Shown: piece by piece, positions 1 through 10,385 of the stretch
Position numbering within the stretch: position 1 is the stretch's first letter
Layout: every line of letters starts with the position of its first letter
Assembly: GCA_025024175.1 (NCBI GenBank)
Contig: QCXZ01000001.1
Coordinates: 29,630,942 to 29,694,941 of the forward strand
Source of the DNA: Rhyzopertha dominica
Lineage: Eukaryota; Arthropoda; Insecta; Coleoptera; Bostrichidae
Direction of reading: 5' to 3'
Length of the DNA: 64,000 nucleotides
Notes under the pieces: model-generated
The model's input: the letters and a program-made list of their open reading frames with translations, nothing else
Database searches by the model: none
Told to the model about the DNA's origin: nothing
Made by a program: the position numbers and the translations under genes

Positions 1-2520
1 ATAGTATCTAAAATCGAAAATGTAATAAACAAATAAAAAAAAAAAGTGTTTTATTACTATTTAATAACTTTCTACTATACAGCATCATAATAAAGGTATT
101 CAGCGCAAGAATAATACGATTATGTTTTTCACCACGTATATATTAAACAGTTAATAGATAGATGTTGAACAAAATTCAACTGAAGTTAAAAGTCCAAGAG
201 TTAACAATATATTCCACTTAATATAACTCACATCGGCGGTAAAAATAACGTACTTGGACATACATCGAACAACACACGACTAATCTTGAAGCAATTAATT
301 ACTAATTGACATGAATGAAAATCTAACAGGGATTATTAGGAACTCCCAACTCCAAATGATATTGCCAAAATTTCCTCCATGTTAATTATCTCAAAATGAC
401 CAAGTGAGATCGCAAACTGGACTTTAGTAATAACATGCGACCTACGTGTATCAGAGACATAACGGGAATAAATTTAATAAATTTAAATAATACATTATAT
501 GTTTTCTTGCTGAAACACGAGTGGTTTTTGATGTTGACGAAACCCTATACTGATATATAGCGCGAAGCTTGTTATTTTCCGTGAACATTTTTTTGTATTT
601 CCAAATATCAAATATGCTTAAAACTAAATGCCTGGCTAACTCGTGGATTCTATATATTGGTAGAAAAAACCCAGGAAAAACTCTACGGTATTGCCAGAAC
701 GTATAGTAATTACCATACTTAATTTCATGAGGAAGTTGTGTGATTGAATCACCGAATAATCATCAGCCAATCAGAAACTTGGATATAAAATTCAAGTATC
801 CCGTACTTACCAATATTATTGAAATGTCTTTAAACCTTTAACCACACTACTCTTTCCTTTGTAGAAACGACAAATCAATAACTGGAACTCGCATAATTTG
901 AATCATCCCCACTTCTACTACTTCAGTAAAATTTTACCAGAATATATCATTCTGCTACGCTATAAAACAAAAAAGGCCTAAGAACAAGGAAAATGTCAGC
1001 ATATATATCTAAACCGAGCGAATGCGGACTTGTAGCAGTAAATTAACAGTAACAATAGACGATCAATCATCCTTTTTGACGCCGACAGTATACTTCTGCA
1101 AGATCGACTCTGGCTTACCTGAGTAATATATACTGGTGTCGGTAGTTACGATAACAATTAGAGAAATTAATTGCTCACTTCACTATCTGGGCAATTGGCG
1201 CTTATTGTAGGTTTGTTTGCTTAACGCCATGTTCTTGCCCAATGATTATAGCGATAGTGCGATTGGAAAGCGACAAGCGTGTACTGCATGTTATTTAGGT
1301 ATGCAAAACGACCTGGGTTATTTGTTTATAGAGGTCATCAGTAATGAATCGGTGTATTTGTGTTGTGAGAGCAAATAGTGATACACCATTAATAGCTAAA
1401 TAAATGTTTAGACTGGATTGGTGAATTGATGATACATTTTAATTATGCTAAGTGTTAACAAAGAAGGGTTAAATATTTTAGATCAAACGCAGTCATCTAA
1501 TTTATCACTACAGAATTCAAAATTTCAGATTAGGTGTTCTGCACTTCTTTCGCGCTTATCAGTTAGTCTGATATATTATAGTAAGTCAATGTGACAGTCT
1601 CTATATCTTAAGCTACATGCCTAACCAGCAGCCTCACCGTTTATTTCCATATTGTTGTTAATCCAAACTTTTGGTTGAACTAGCTTTTTTATTTTAGAAT
1701 AGGACATTACGGCTGAACACGAGCAATATTTTACTGTTAATCTATTACTTATATGTGCCAAATGCATTTTTAAAATTGTTGGCCTGTGAAGATGTAATTT
1801 GTGGAAGTACCTTGTTTACTTCATTTTTAACTGCAATACTGTTTAAAATGAAATATTCGCATTAAAAATAATAGGCATACATCTTGCACATGACCACACA
1901 TAAAACCTTTATAGTTTTGACTCAAATTCTGTTTTAATTTTATGTAAAGGAGCTTGTTGAGGAATCGTAGAGGTAAATGATGTGGGATGGTGGTGTACCT
2001 ACTGCTAAAACTACGTACCACTCATTACTCTACCTAATCGGCAATTTGTCTGCGTAGGATCGGAAGAGATTAATAAAAATATGAAAATATCAAAATATTT
2101 GCTTATACACTTAAAAATATATTATTTTTTTGCTTCTTTTCTTTTTTTTATTTTGTAGGCCAAATNATTTTCATGGTTTGATAAAGAAAGTCTTTGTGAA
2201 AAATCGTNTTTTTANNTAAACGGCAAAATCCGTTATCAAAGCACTAAAGCAGGTTTGCGGGTGTCAATACTGGTTTTTATTCATTTGATGATAATTCAAC
2301 AAAAAGGAAAAGTGACCCTTGGTTTTTATTTTTTCGTTCCACTAATTTATTAACAGCATTTTCACTTTAATTAGCAAACGGGGGGGGGGATCTTAGTGAT
2401 GAATGGCTGTGAAGAACGACAACGTTAACACTAAGATGTTTGTGATTCATTGAATAAAATTTATCACAATGTCCAAGTTAGTTAAAAAATATATATAAAG
2501 AAACTGGACCTGTAAAAAAA
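1..2520. other. AT-rich stretch with no gene recognised
   Basis: I see no coding similarity or repeat boundary here. The only open frame in it is a 64-codon frame on the minus strand (1827-2021) that looks like chance. A G10 homopolymer lies at 2380-2389 and several ambiguous bases fall at 2166-2216. A moderate acceptor-donor juxtaposition on the minus strand occurs near 1117, but its pyrimidine tract is weak. Confidence 0.5.
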
Positions 2521-3165
2521 TATGCCAAGGTTCGGACGTCCGAAATCGACTATGAACAAACATCTAGCTCTTCATAGTTGGCGCTTATGTCAACAATAAT
2601 ATTAGTCAACCGTCGGTTGGTCGGATATTAAAAAAGAACAAATACAAACCCTAGAAAATCCACCTCCTTGAGCTAAATTAAGATTATCCTGGCACAATAA
2701 TGTAGGTAGTTTTGTGCGATGATGATGTGCATGACCAATGATAATCCAAATTTTTCAAGCAAGATGTTATTTTCTAACGCAGCCACTTTTTGCATAAATT
2801 GATTTGTAAACTGATATAACAGCGTACACGGTGTTTTCAAAAACTAAATATTTGGACTGCTATTATTCTGCAACACATTATTGTAGGTCCATACTTCATA
2901 AGAAAAATATATCAACAGAGATGGTGAATTTATTTTCTGATGAAAATCAACGGCAAATGCCAAACCGCAATTTCTGATTTTAACAAGATGGCGCTCTGCC
3001 ACATTTTGGAGTTAGTGTTTATCCTATGCCTGGATAACATTTTTCCAGGTCGGTGGATAGAACGTTAAGGAATTATTCAATGACCTGCTACGTCGCCCGA
3101 GTTAAGTCTATTGAATTTTTCTTTTGGGATTATTTAAAAATCCAGCAAAAAACTACTGCTGAATT
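2520..3165 (+). pseudogene. Mariner-like (IS630/Tc1 superfamily) transposase relic
   Basis: Translating the + strand in shifting frames gives, in order, an IIVGPYF block (from about 2878), a QDGALPHFG block holding the second catalytic-type aspartate (about 2985-3010), a degenerate PGRW-type motif (about 3045-3060) and a FFFWDYLK block (about 3110-3140). This is the order seen in insect mariner-like DDE transposases just before and after the second Asp. Several stops and frameshifts make it a dead copy. Sequence from 2520 to about 2870 is probably its 5' part but is too decayed to assign. The tRNA-related repeat composite begins directly downstream. Confidence 0.75.
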
Positions 3166-3172
3166 TACATAT

Positions 3173-3186
3173 AAATATAATAATAT
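3173..3186. repeat. Left 14-bp direct repeat flanking the SINE composite
   Basis: AAATATAATAATAT occurs here and again at 4172-4185, exactly on either side of the inverted tRNA-repeat composite. This fits a target-site duplication from one retroposition event. The motif is AT-rich, so chance identity is not excluded. Confidence 0.5.
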
Positions 3187-3283
3187 TATGAAAGATAATT
3201 AATTATCGCCTGAATTCATTGTAAATGAGCCTATGTGATATTTTCTTGGGATTTGCAGGCATAAGATGAAATGAAAAAGTACT

Positions 3284-3354
3284 GGCCTTGACCGAGATTT
3301 GAACTAGGGTCTTTTGAATACTAGTCAAACGCTCTACCACTGAGCTATCAGGGC
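3284..3354 (-). repeat. tRNA-like block of SINE unit 1
   Basis: Minus-strand tRNA-like block of the first unit. It is identical to the block at 4040-4110 apart from a substitution in the T-stem (the stretch reads CTAGGG instead of CTCGGG on the given strand), which breaks one T-arm pair. It is part of a repeat and is not expected to be a functional tRNA gene. Confidence 0.7.
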
Positions 3355-3641
3355 CCTATTCAAAATCGAGGTCAAGGCGGCATATATACATCACAGTTAA
3401 CATGTAACGCTGCTGAACGCCATCCGACGCATGTGCAGCTGAATCGCTCGTCGCTCAGGATTGTTGAGCTTCAGAGCGTAATTCGCTGCGGTGGCCAGAT
3501 TATGGCGACCAACAACTAATTACAACCCAAATATATTATAATATTATGAAAGATAATTAATTATCGCCTGAATTCATTGTAAATGAGCATATGTGATATT
3601 TTCTTGGGATTTGCAGGCATAAGATGAAATGAAAAAGTACT

Positions 3642-3712
3642 GGCCTTCACCGAGATTTGAACTCGGGTCTTTTGAATACTAGTCAAACGCTCTACCACTG
3701 AGCTATCAGGGC
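3642..3712 (-). repeat. tRNA-like block of SINE unit 2
   Basis: Minus-strand tRNA-like block with an intact T-arm. One substitution relative to the other units lies near its 3' acceptor strand. It is part of the palindromic composite. Confidence 0.7.
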
Positions 3713-4039
3713 CCTATTCAAAATCGAGGTCAAGGCGGCGTTACATGTTAACTGTGATGTATATATGCCGCCTTGACCTTGATCCCAAGAAAATATCACA
3801 TATGCTCATTTACAATGAATTCAGGCGATAATTAATTATCTTTCATAATATTATAATATATTTGGGTTGTAATTAGTTGTTGGTCGCCATAATCTGGCCA
3901 CCGCAGCGAATTACGCTCTGAAGCTCAACAATCCTGAGCGACGAGCGATTCAGCTGCACATGCGTCGGATGGCGTTCAGCAGCGTTACATGTTAACTGCG
4001 TGATGTATATATGCCGCCTTGACCTCGATTTTGAATAGG

Positions 4040-4110
4040 GCCCTGATAGCTCAGTGGTAGAGCGTTTGACTAGTATTCAAAAGACCCGAGTTCAAATCTC
4101 GGTCAAGGCC
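4040..4110 (+). tRNA. tRNA-like sequence, anticodon AGT, SINE-embedded
   Basis: The 71 nt fold as a cloverleaf. The acceptor GCCCTGA pairs with TCAAGGC with one C-A mismatch. The D-arm is GCTC/GAGC, the anticodon stem is TTTGA/TCAAA, and the loop CTAGTAT gives anticodon AGT at 4072-4074. The T-arm is CCGAG/CTCGG with loop TTCAAAT. The A box (TAGCTCAGTGG) and B box (AGTTCAAATCT) are recognisable. The anticodon would be threonine-type. Because the block recurs three times inside a repeat, I read it as a SINE module and not a working tRNA gene, though a tRNA finder may call it. Confidence 0.5.
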
Positions 4111-4171
4111 AGTACTTTTTCATTTCATCTTATGCCTGCAAATCCCAAGAAAATATCACATATGCTCATTT

Positions 4172-4185
4172 AAATATAATAATAT
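4172..4185. repeat. Right 14-bp direct repeat flanking the SINE composite
   Basis: Exact second copy of the motif at 3173-3186, abutting the outer end of the fourth unit. Confidence 0.5.
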
Positions 4186-4689
4186 AAGCGTATTTATCGA
4201 TAAATCGAATTGTTGATAATCCGAATTATCGATAATTTCAATTGCCGATTTATCGATAATTTTATCCATATATCGGCAAAAATGCCCACCCGTAGTTGAG
4301 ATGCTGCAGTTTAATTTAAGACATCACTTTCAAAATCATGTATACGGCAGGTCATTTCAAGCATAAAAGGAGTAATATAAATCGCTTATTGTTTATGCTA
4401 TCGTATTTTTTTCGTTACTGAACGAGCGTTTTTGGGCGGTCATAATTTTTTTTTACAATAAATCTTGGATTGTTCTCTACTTGATTGTTTCTCAACATGA
4501 AGTTCTTCGAATGAAAAAGCAACACATCGAGCAAGAGGTACTGGAGGTCCCCGTGAGAAATAGCGAATCGATGCAATGGAGAGTTAAATAGAAGACTATT
4601 GGGACTATTCCGTCCACATGTGTCTTGTTCTTGACTGCAGAATATAGCCGTCAAAGACTTGCCTCGGTAATGTTTAGGGACTTGTACCG

Positions 4690-5353
4690 ATTCCGTTTAG
4701 GAATTAGTTATAGGTCACCTCTAGTATTCATTTATGCTATTATAACGGCAGTACGGTACATAGAGAAAATAGTGGAACTACTTTTTCTGTAACATAATAA
4801 CGTTACATATACAGGGCTTCTATAAATGATTCATGCAACGAGGGCGGCGTTGATTTCTAAATACTCTGTGCCTCCTTTTTGGAACTGTTGCCAAGCTACA
4901 ATGTGCACGGCGATAGTACTGAAGATTGCAGATCAATGTCACCCCACAGTTCCGAAATGTGAGGTTTCTGCAACATTATAGTTGATTATCCCACAAAACG
5001 CTACATAATATATTGAAAATACGCACTCCCACGCGCTTTTTTCATATTAAAACATATTAAATAATAAAAAAATCGACAGATGACAAGTATACATCACTTT
5101 CCTGAGAGGCAGCAAATTGATTTAATCGACAATTTCCATAAGCGCCCTGCGATGTATGAATCATTTATAAAAACCCTGTAGAATGGCAAGTATTACCCTA
5201 AATTTTATGTTTGACGTTCGCAATCTAAGATCTCCTGACTTATCACCCACTGAACATGTGTGGGATATGGTAGGTTGAAGACTAAATATTGTTACACACT
5301 CTCCTGAACTACAAATGGCCGTGCAACATGCCTGGAAAGCTATACCTCAATAT
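4690..5353 (+). pseudogene. Tc1-type transposase relic, split by a TIR element
   Basis: Upstream of the insertion, 4695-4800 reads as a GISYRSPLVFI...ITAVRYIEKIVE block, which matches the region of Tc1 transposases after the first catalytic Asp. Downstream, 5213-5353 reads RSPDLSPTEHVWDMVG, then after a stop RL...HAWKAIPQ. This is the conserved Tc1 C-terminal catalytic block (third acidic residue E in PTEHVWD) and tail. The 369-bp element at 4811-5179 lies between the two parts, and the residues holding the second Asp are missing or unreadable. In-frame stops show it is dead. Confidence 0.72.
4811..5179. mobile_element. Short TIR element, copy 1 (ACAGGG... ends)
   Basis: It begins ACAGGGCTTCTATAAATGAT and ends with the near reverse complement ...ATTTATAAAAACCCTGT, giving terminal inverted repeats of about 24 bp. 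It has no coding capacity and is interrupted by nothing obvious. A longer copy of the same family lies at 30,429-31,138 and shares internal blocks (for example CGATAGTACTGAAG and the ATTTAATCGA block near the right end). I see no clear target-site duplication. It is inserted in the Tc1 relic. Confidence 0.8.
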
Positions 5354-5508
5354 ATGTACCTCGTTCGATTCCCAGGTACGTAAAAAGTGCAACAGAAATC
5401 TAGATACTTCGAGAGTTTTTATTAATTTGTCCTGTTTGATACGATTTCTATGCCAATCTGTTGTGTTTCTGACCCTATTATCTCCAAAAGCTGTATATTA
5501 ATAAGCAC

Positions 5509-5883
5509 TTGGTTCACCTCAGAAAATTTTTCCGTGCTCTGTTGGACTCGCAGAAAAAATCCTGGAACCACCGCCAGTTCCTTTTGAAGCCGTTGCCAAA
5601 CGACTTGCCTGCGACCAGGACAGTTGAATGCACCACGACAACTTTAAAATTACTTGTGCAATTGCAGCGTGGTCTTCGGGGAGTTCTAATTTTGCACGGT
5701 GGCTGCTTGCGTCTGTTTTTCATCGGAACACTCATAATGGGCGGACAGGTTCTGAAAAAATTGCTCACCAGGTGGGCACGACCGCTGCGCGTTTCAGCAA
5801 ATATTAATTCAGAGGCGCGAACGGAGCGGGCTGCATTTGAAGAAACAATGGGAGATCGCCGAGAACGAGCCGCTGATGGATGA
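5509..5883. other. Overlapping unassigned open frames, higher GC
   Basis: A 124-codon frame on the + strand and an 84-codon frame on the minus strand overlap almost completely. The block is richer in GC than its neighbourhood. Neither translation resembles a family I know; the minus-strand frame is basic with Arg/Lys/Pro clusters. It could be an old repeat or a non-coding GC patch. No function is proposed. Confidence 0.2.
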
Positions 5884-6239
5884 CTATTCTGCTGGAGTGC
5901 GGAATGTTAATATAAATTTGTATACGTATACAGTTCGTTTCGGTCATTTTCAATTTTGTGTATTTTACACTTAGCAGAGTTTAATCAGATAATTGCTGCA
6001 GTGTGCAATTCACTGCGAGCAGTAGCTTTAGCACAGTTGCTATTATTGTAAAATAAACTCAGAATTTCTACACGTTCCTGGGTAGTAAACATTTTGGATC
6101 GGCAACTTTCAATGTTGCAAATTGAAACTGGGAATGCAATTCAAATAATTTTGAAAGTTAACTTTTAGCTGAAACCACATTATAATATAAGAAAAATCTT
6201 TTGCAAAAAAAAATTTTTAAGTGAGAATATCGTAATATC

Positions 6240-7581
6240 GGAATTTCAGTCTGGTTTCAGGGAAATATCACAGTTGTGAAACTGTTGTTCAGTTTGTGCT
6301 GAACGAATGGAGGGTGGAGCGTTGTATGGGTAAGATAGAGGCGGTGGTGTTTCTTGACCTGAAGCGAGCATTTGAGACGGTTGATAGGATGTTGCTTATA
6401 AAAAATTAAGGTCATACGGCATAGAAGGAATGGCTCTTGCTTGGTTTGAGAATTATTTGGTTAATAGGCAACAAAGGGTGAGATGTGAAGATGTGGTTTC
6501 AAGCAATATGTCAATTGATGTTGGTGTACCACAAGGTAGTATATTGGGTCCGTTACTTTTTGCAACCTACATTAATGATTTACGGCAGGCAGCTAGAAAG
6601 TGTAACTATCATCTATTTGTGGATGATACTGTGTTGTATGTTAGCAGATAAAATATAGAGCAGGTAACGGATGATATCAATAGAGATTTGGGACAGGTCA
6701 GTAAATAGTTAGTATTCAATAAATTAAAGCTTAATGTAAGAAAAACAAAAGCGATGTTGTTTGGAAGTAAGAATGTCTGTGATAAATACCTTGAGCTGAA
6801 TCGTAAGTTTTTAATTGAAGATGGGGAAATTCAGGTTGTGGGTGAGATAAAATACTTAGGAATAATTATTGACAACAAGTTAAAATTCAGGAAACATGTT
6901 GAGTACGTATGTAAAAAAATAGCAAAAAAAATTGGTGTGTTAAGAAGAGTGGGTAATAATTTAACAAAGAAAACAAAAACCACAATTTATAATAAAATTG
7001 TTAGGCCTCATTTCACGTTTGCAAGCTCGGTTCTGTACTTAGCATCTAGAGGGGAAGTTGAAAGGTTACAGGTTCTTCAGAACAGGGCAATGAGAGTGGT
7101 ACTGAGTTGTGATAGATATACCAGGGTAAATTACATGTTAAAAACATTAGGCTGGCTTAGTGTTAGAGATTATTTTGAATTTCAAACGATGGTCTTCATT
7201 CATAAAATCGAACTAGGATTAATGCCAAAATATTTAAATAATTTCATAATTAAGTTTACAGACAACCATCAGTACGATACTAGGGGTAAGAATAATTTTG
7301 CTCTGAGTATTATTAAAAATGAAATAGGTAGAAATTCAGTATTTCACAAAGGGGTATTGATTTATAATAATATATGTGCCGCAATTAAGAACCTAAGCCT
7401 TACTGGTTTTAAAAAACAGTTGAAAAACAACACTTGAATATTTATTAATGTGTTTAGGATTTAGTGTTCAGTTAATTATGTATATACGTGTACAGTTAGT
7501 ATATTGAAAAGTTTGTGTTATTAGTTACAACTTGTAAGATTTTTGTTATTTGGGTAAATAGCAAAGTGCTAAATAAAGGGT

Positions 7582-7582
<1 letters not shown>
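6240..7582 (+). pseudogene. 5'-truncated non-LTR retrotransposon (LINE), RT domain to C-terminus
   Basis: The conceptual protein starts within the reverse transcriptase at SGF.. (about 6247) and runs through VVFLDLKRAFETVD (first RT aspartate) and GVPQGSILGPLLF (about 6520-6560). The catalytic-site position reads FVDDT (about 6615-6630, normally FADD). It then enters the RT thumb/C-terminal region of 227 codons (6754-7437), with KYLGIIIDNKLKF and LQNRAMRVVL blocks typical of this end. One frameshift near 6400 and stops near 6649 and 6706 disable it. The endonuclease and ORF1 are absent, as expected for a 5'-truncated copy. It lies on the + strand and ends in a (TTA)n tail. Confidence 0.92.

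Positions 7583-7619
<37 letters not shown>
7583..7619 (+). repeat. (TTA)n 3' tail of the LINE
   Basis: About twelve TTA/TAT triplets follow AAATAAAGGG at the end of the LINE 3' UTR. A trinucleotide tail in place of poly(A) is known for I-type and related non-LTR elements and marks the 3' insertion end. Confidence 0.8.
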
Positions 7620-8133
7620 GAAGCCTCCCCAAACACAAAATCAAATCTTTTCTGCGAAAATGCATCATTTTCATTTCGCCGGCTTTAGTAAAACTGAAAC
7701 TAGTTACATGAAAACAATGTTTCTGTTTTACATTCTAGACGCTTTTGTAAACATAAACACAAAAAACTTCTTGCGAAAATATGTCATTTTCAGTTTTTGA
7801 TAAAATATTGTAATCTTTAGAATAACTAAAATTAGATGTGTAGATATTTTGGTTCACTTTATATTCTAAATACCATTCTGAATATACGTATACAAAAATA
7901 GGTTTGCGAAAACACTTCCCAAACTAACCCAAATTAAAAACTTCAAGAGATAAATAAATAAATTTTGGAAAAACCTGATTGAGAAAATAATATAAGAAAC
8001 ATAAAAATTGAAATTAATCCTCTTCCCAACCTTTAACGCAGGTCAATGAACAATATCTATTCTTATCAGCTTAATATGAAAATGATGAATTTCCGCAGAA
8101 AAAAAATTGTGACTTTATGTTTAGGGAGGCTTC
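7620..8133. mobile_element. MITE-like element, 514 bp, GAAGCCTCCC ends
   Basis: The left end GAAGCCTCCCCAAACACAAA and the right end reading ...TTTATGTTTAGGGAGGCTTC are inverted copies for roughly 40 bp, including a TTTTCTGCGAAAA-type inner part. The AAACACAAAA...TGCGAAAA block of the terminus recurs inside near 7755-7790 and, more weakly, near 7885-7915. There is no coding capacity. It abuts the LINE (TTA)n tail without a gap, so the tail may have been the insertion target. Confidence 0.8.
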
Positions 8134-8248
8134 TGCATACTACATAAACACACATTTCTTCCCTAACTGATTTCAGTTAAACGAAAGCTGAGCCATTAAT
8201 TCAATATATACGGTGTGAAAAACGTTTGTTTAACGACGCTAGGCAAAT

Positions 8249-8614
8249 ATGAAATGTGTTTTAAGAATACACAGTGAGTGCAGTTTTCGCAGAACAATAA
8301 TATATATAGCTCTCTTTACGTCAAAAACTTATATAGAACATAAAATTTTTCAACAGTCAGACTGTCAGCGAAACGTTCAAAGAAAAGCGGTTAGTGTGGG
8401 AGCAAATGGAAATATACCTGTCGCCTGTAATAAAAGAAAAATACGTACCCACAATAATATTGGAATAAGGACGTTCAGACATTTCCCTCGCATGCAGGTG
8501 AATGTTAGAGCATATTTAAAAAATAACTGGAGCGAGGGGTACAGGTTTGAGTATGTAAACGTTAGCTGTATCGAGATGGATGATACGTATAAATCCATTA
8601 AAGATTTTCTATGA
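8249..8614 (+). CDS. Unassigned 121-codon open frame
   Basis: This is an uninterrupted ATG-to-stop frame with no recognisable domain, signal peptide or membrane segment. A possible polyadenylation signal (AATAAA) follows near 8691. The minus strand is also open for 73 codons across the same bases. Length alone is not convincing in a 64-kb AT-rich window, so it may be a chance frame or part of an unrecognised repeat. Confidence 0.15.
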   Translation: MKCVLRIHSECSFRRTIIYIALFTSKTYIEHKIFQQSDCQRNVQRKAVSVGANGNIPVACNKRKIRTHNNIGIRTFRHFPRMQVNVRAYLKNNWSEGYRFEYVNVSCIEMDDTYKSIKDFL

Positions 8615-10033
8615 GAAAACTGAGTGAAACATTATTATGTGACGCATTACATACTCAATCAAATATGAAGTTATGTTTGTATCCTGTTGAAAAATAAAAG
8701 ATTACACCAGAATATTATGCAGAAATTATTTTTATTTTCAGACTGTAAGCAATGAATTCTGCTAGCTTAAAAGAATCAGGTTTCCTTAATCGCTGAAGAA
8801 CTGCACAACCGACCCAATTGTAGTTTTTATACCAAATCCAATTACCCTCTGAATTACATGTCTGCGCCTACTTATTTACCATTTTCCAGTCTTACATGAC
8901 TACTGATACGATTCAGCCTGTTCAATCTTCATCACGAAACGGAACTTCGCCGCCCAGGATGTACATATTACAAAGGCGTTAGACAGCTGCCGTTGAAAAC
9001 ATTCCGTAATACATATTCATCTGATTACATTTCACCTGCGCTTTAATTATTGCGCTAGCAACTGTAGATAAGGAAAATATTCACAGGCTCTGCACCTTGC
9101 GGAAAATACTTCGAATGATGTTTCCAGATGCAAGTCGGATAAAGTGTGGTAAGAAAAATAGCGCGAGTGTCACATTGGGTGATGGAGAAAATTATTTATA
9201 GTTGCATATGCCCTACAGAAAAAAAATGATATGGCGCACTGGACAAGTACGGGAATATATTAATTAGTTTAAATGCTTCCGTTAAAGTTACATATTTCAA
9301 TGAGTTAAATGCTGGTATAAACAAATTGGCAAAAATTGGCACATTAGCATATTTTGTTAGAACCGTACATCAATTTGCGGGAAACGGACTTTGTCGCATG
9401 GTGTGCTAATCGCTTTGTTCGTTTGTTTCCGTAATTAAATCGTCAAACTAGACGAAACAAGAGATTTTAAATAATGCTAATGTAACAAATTGGAGTGCTC
9501 ACAGCGCACATCCGATGTTGTATATTTTGGGGAATCCCGGGTATCTTTCTGCGAAATTAACACCTTTATATCATGTTACTCTTTTAAGACACATGCAATT
9601 GGATCAGCTTAATGTAGTGGAAGACGAGTGCATTTTACGTAGATTCCTATACGACCGAGTAACCTTGAATAATGTTTTTGATATAGGCCATCCTTGGAGC
9701 GTTTTTGGATATCGTGTTGCAAGGGTATCTTGTTCGGGGCGATCCCGCTTATTTTCAAAAGACATATGATGTTCGAAGTCGGTAAAGGTGAACTGTTCAA
9801 CGAAACCACGGCTGACTGGCGGTGAATAACTTCCATACACCTATTTACCTCATGAGGGACGTTCTTCATCGACCAATACAGAATATACGTGTATTCAGGA
9901 TCATTCCGCTATTCGCTTTTCGGCCACTTTTGCCTGATACTTATGCAATAATGATCTGGGCTTGGAGGTACATTAAGCTTAGCGTCCTTTCAAAACAATA
10001 CTTACTTCAGGACTACTTATTGTCCACGCTAAT

Positions 10034-10057
10034 TTGTTTATTTTTTCCAGGTGAGTC
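10034..10057 (+). promoter_or_regulatory. Candidate recursive splice site (ratchet point)
   Basis: A pyrimidine-rich tract (TTGTTTATTTTTTCCAG) ends in CAG at 10,050 and is followed directly by the donor-like GTGAGT. Zero-length acceptor-donor junctions with a strong pyrimidine tract are the hallmark of recursive splicing in very long insect introns. If real, a + strand gene spans this point. One such octamer is not rare by chance. Confidence 0.35.
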
Positions 10058-10199
10058 CAACTTCCTTCTTTAAATTGATTCGGACGTTGGGACCATATGT
10101 AAGTTTATTTATTACAATATTTTGTCAGCTCAGTGTGCTTAGTCTAATAAAAATTAACTACTTCTTGTCTTTGAAGTTAGTATGCACAGAACCAGTATT

Positions 10200-10385
10200 T
10201 TCTTTTCAAATTTGACAACAAAGCTTATTCCAGCGAGCATTTCATTCTTCTTTCCTTTCCGTCTACATTGAAGTAGATATTATTAAAACGGCAACTGTTT
10301 TATGTTTACCACCAGGAATCGAACCCGGAACGTCTGGGTTTATGTCACAACGTACAGTTGACTACACTGCTAAAGTACTAGTTCG
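10200..10385 (-). repeat. tRNA-derived SINE relic
   Basis: On the minus strand, a T-arm with a textbook B box (GGGTTCGATTCCTGG, about 10,312-10,330) is preceded by a degraded D-arm/A-box region (AGCAGTGTAGTCAAC). The tRNA-like part covers roughly 10,308-10,375, and what follows downstream on the minus strand is presumably SINE body. It does not belong to the family at 3187-4171. Confidence 0.5.

Larger units (their letters stand above)
3187..4171. repeat. Palindromic composite of four tRNA-related repeat units
   Basis: Two head-to-tail units (3187-3537 and 3538-3739) are followed by two units in the opposite orientation (3740-3862 and 3863-4171). Each full unit contains a tRNA-like block, a ~110-bp flank on one side and a ~170-bp GC-richer body on the other. 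The inner junction near 3727-3778 is itself a short palindrome. The third unit has lost its tRNA block. The arms are almost identical (a few substitutions), so the composite is fairly young or has been homogenised. A related, diverged single copy lies at 53,186-53,420. Confidence 0.85.
8134..10140. other. Stretch without a recognised gene
   Basis: Apart from the 121-codon frame, several short frames overlap on both strands at 9515-9870. I could not match any of them to a family. A juxtaposed acceptor-donor motif occurs at 10,050/10,051 and is listed separately. Confidence 0.4.

Noticed and set aside
3187..4110. Functional tRNA genes
   Set aside because: The three tRNA-like blocks sit inside identical repeat units with the same flanks and have a mismatched acceptor. 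A SINE origin is more likely than a tRNA cluster.
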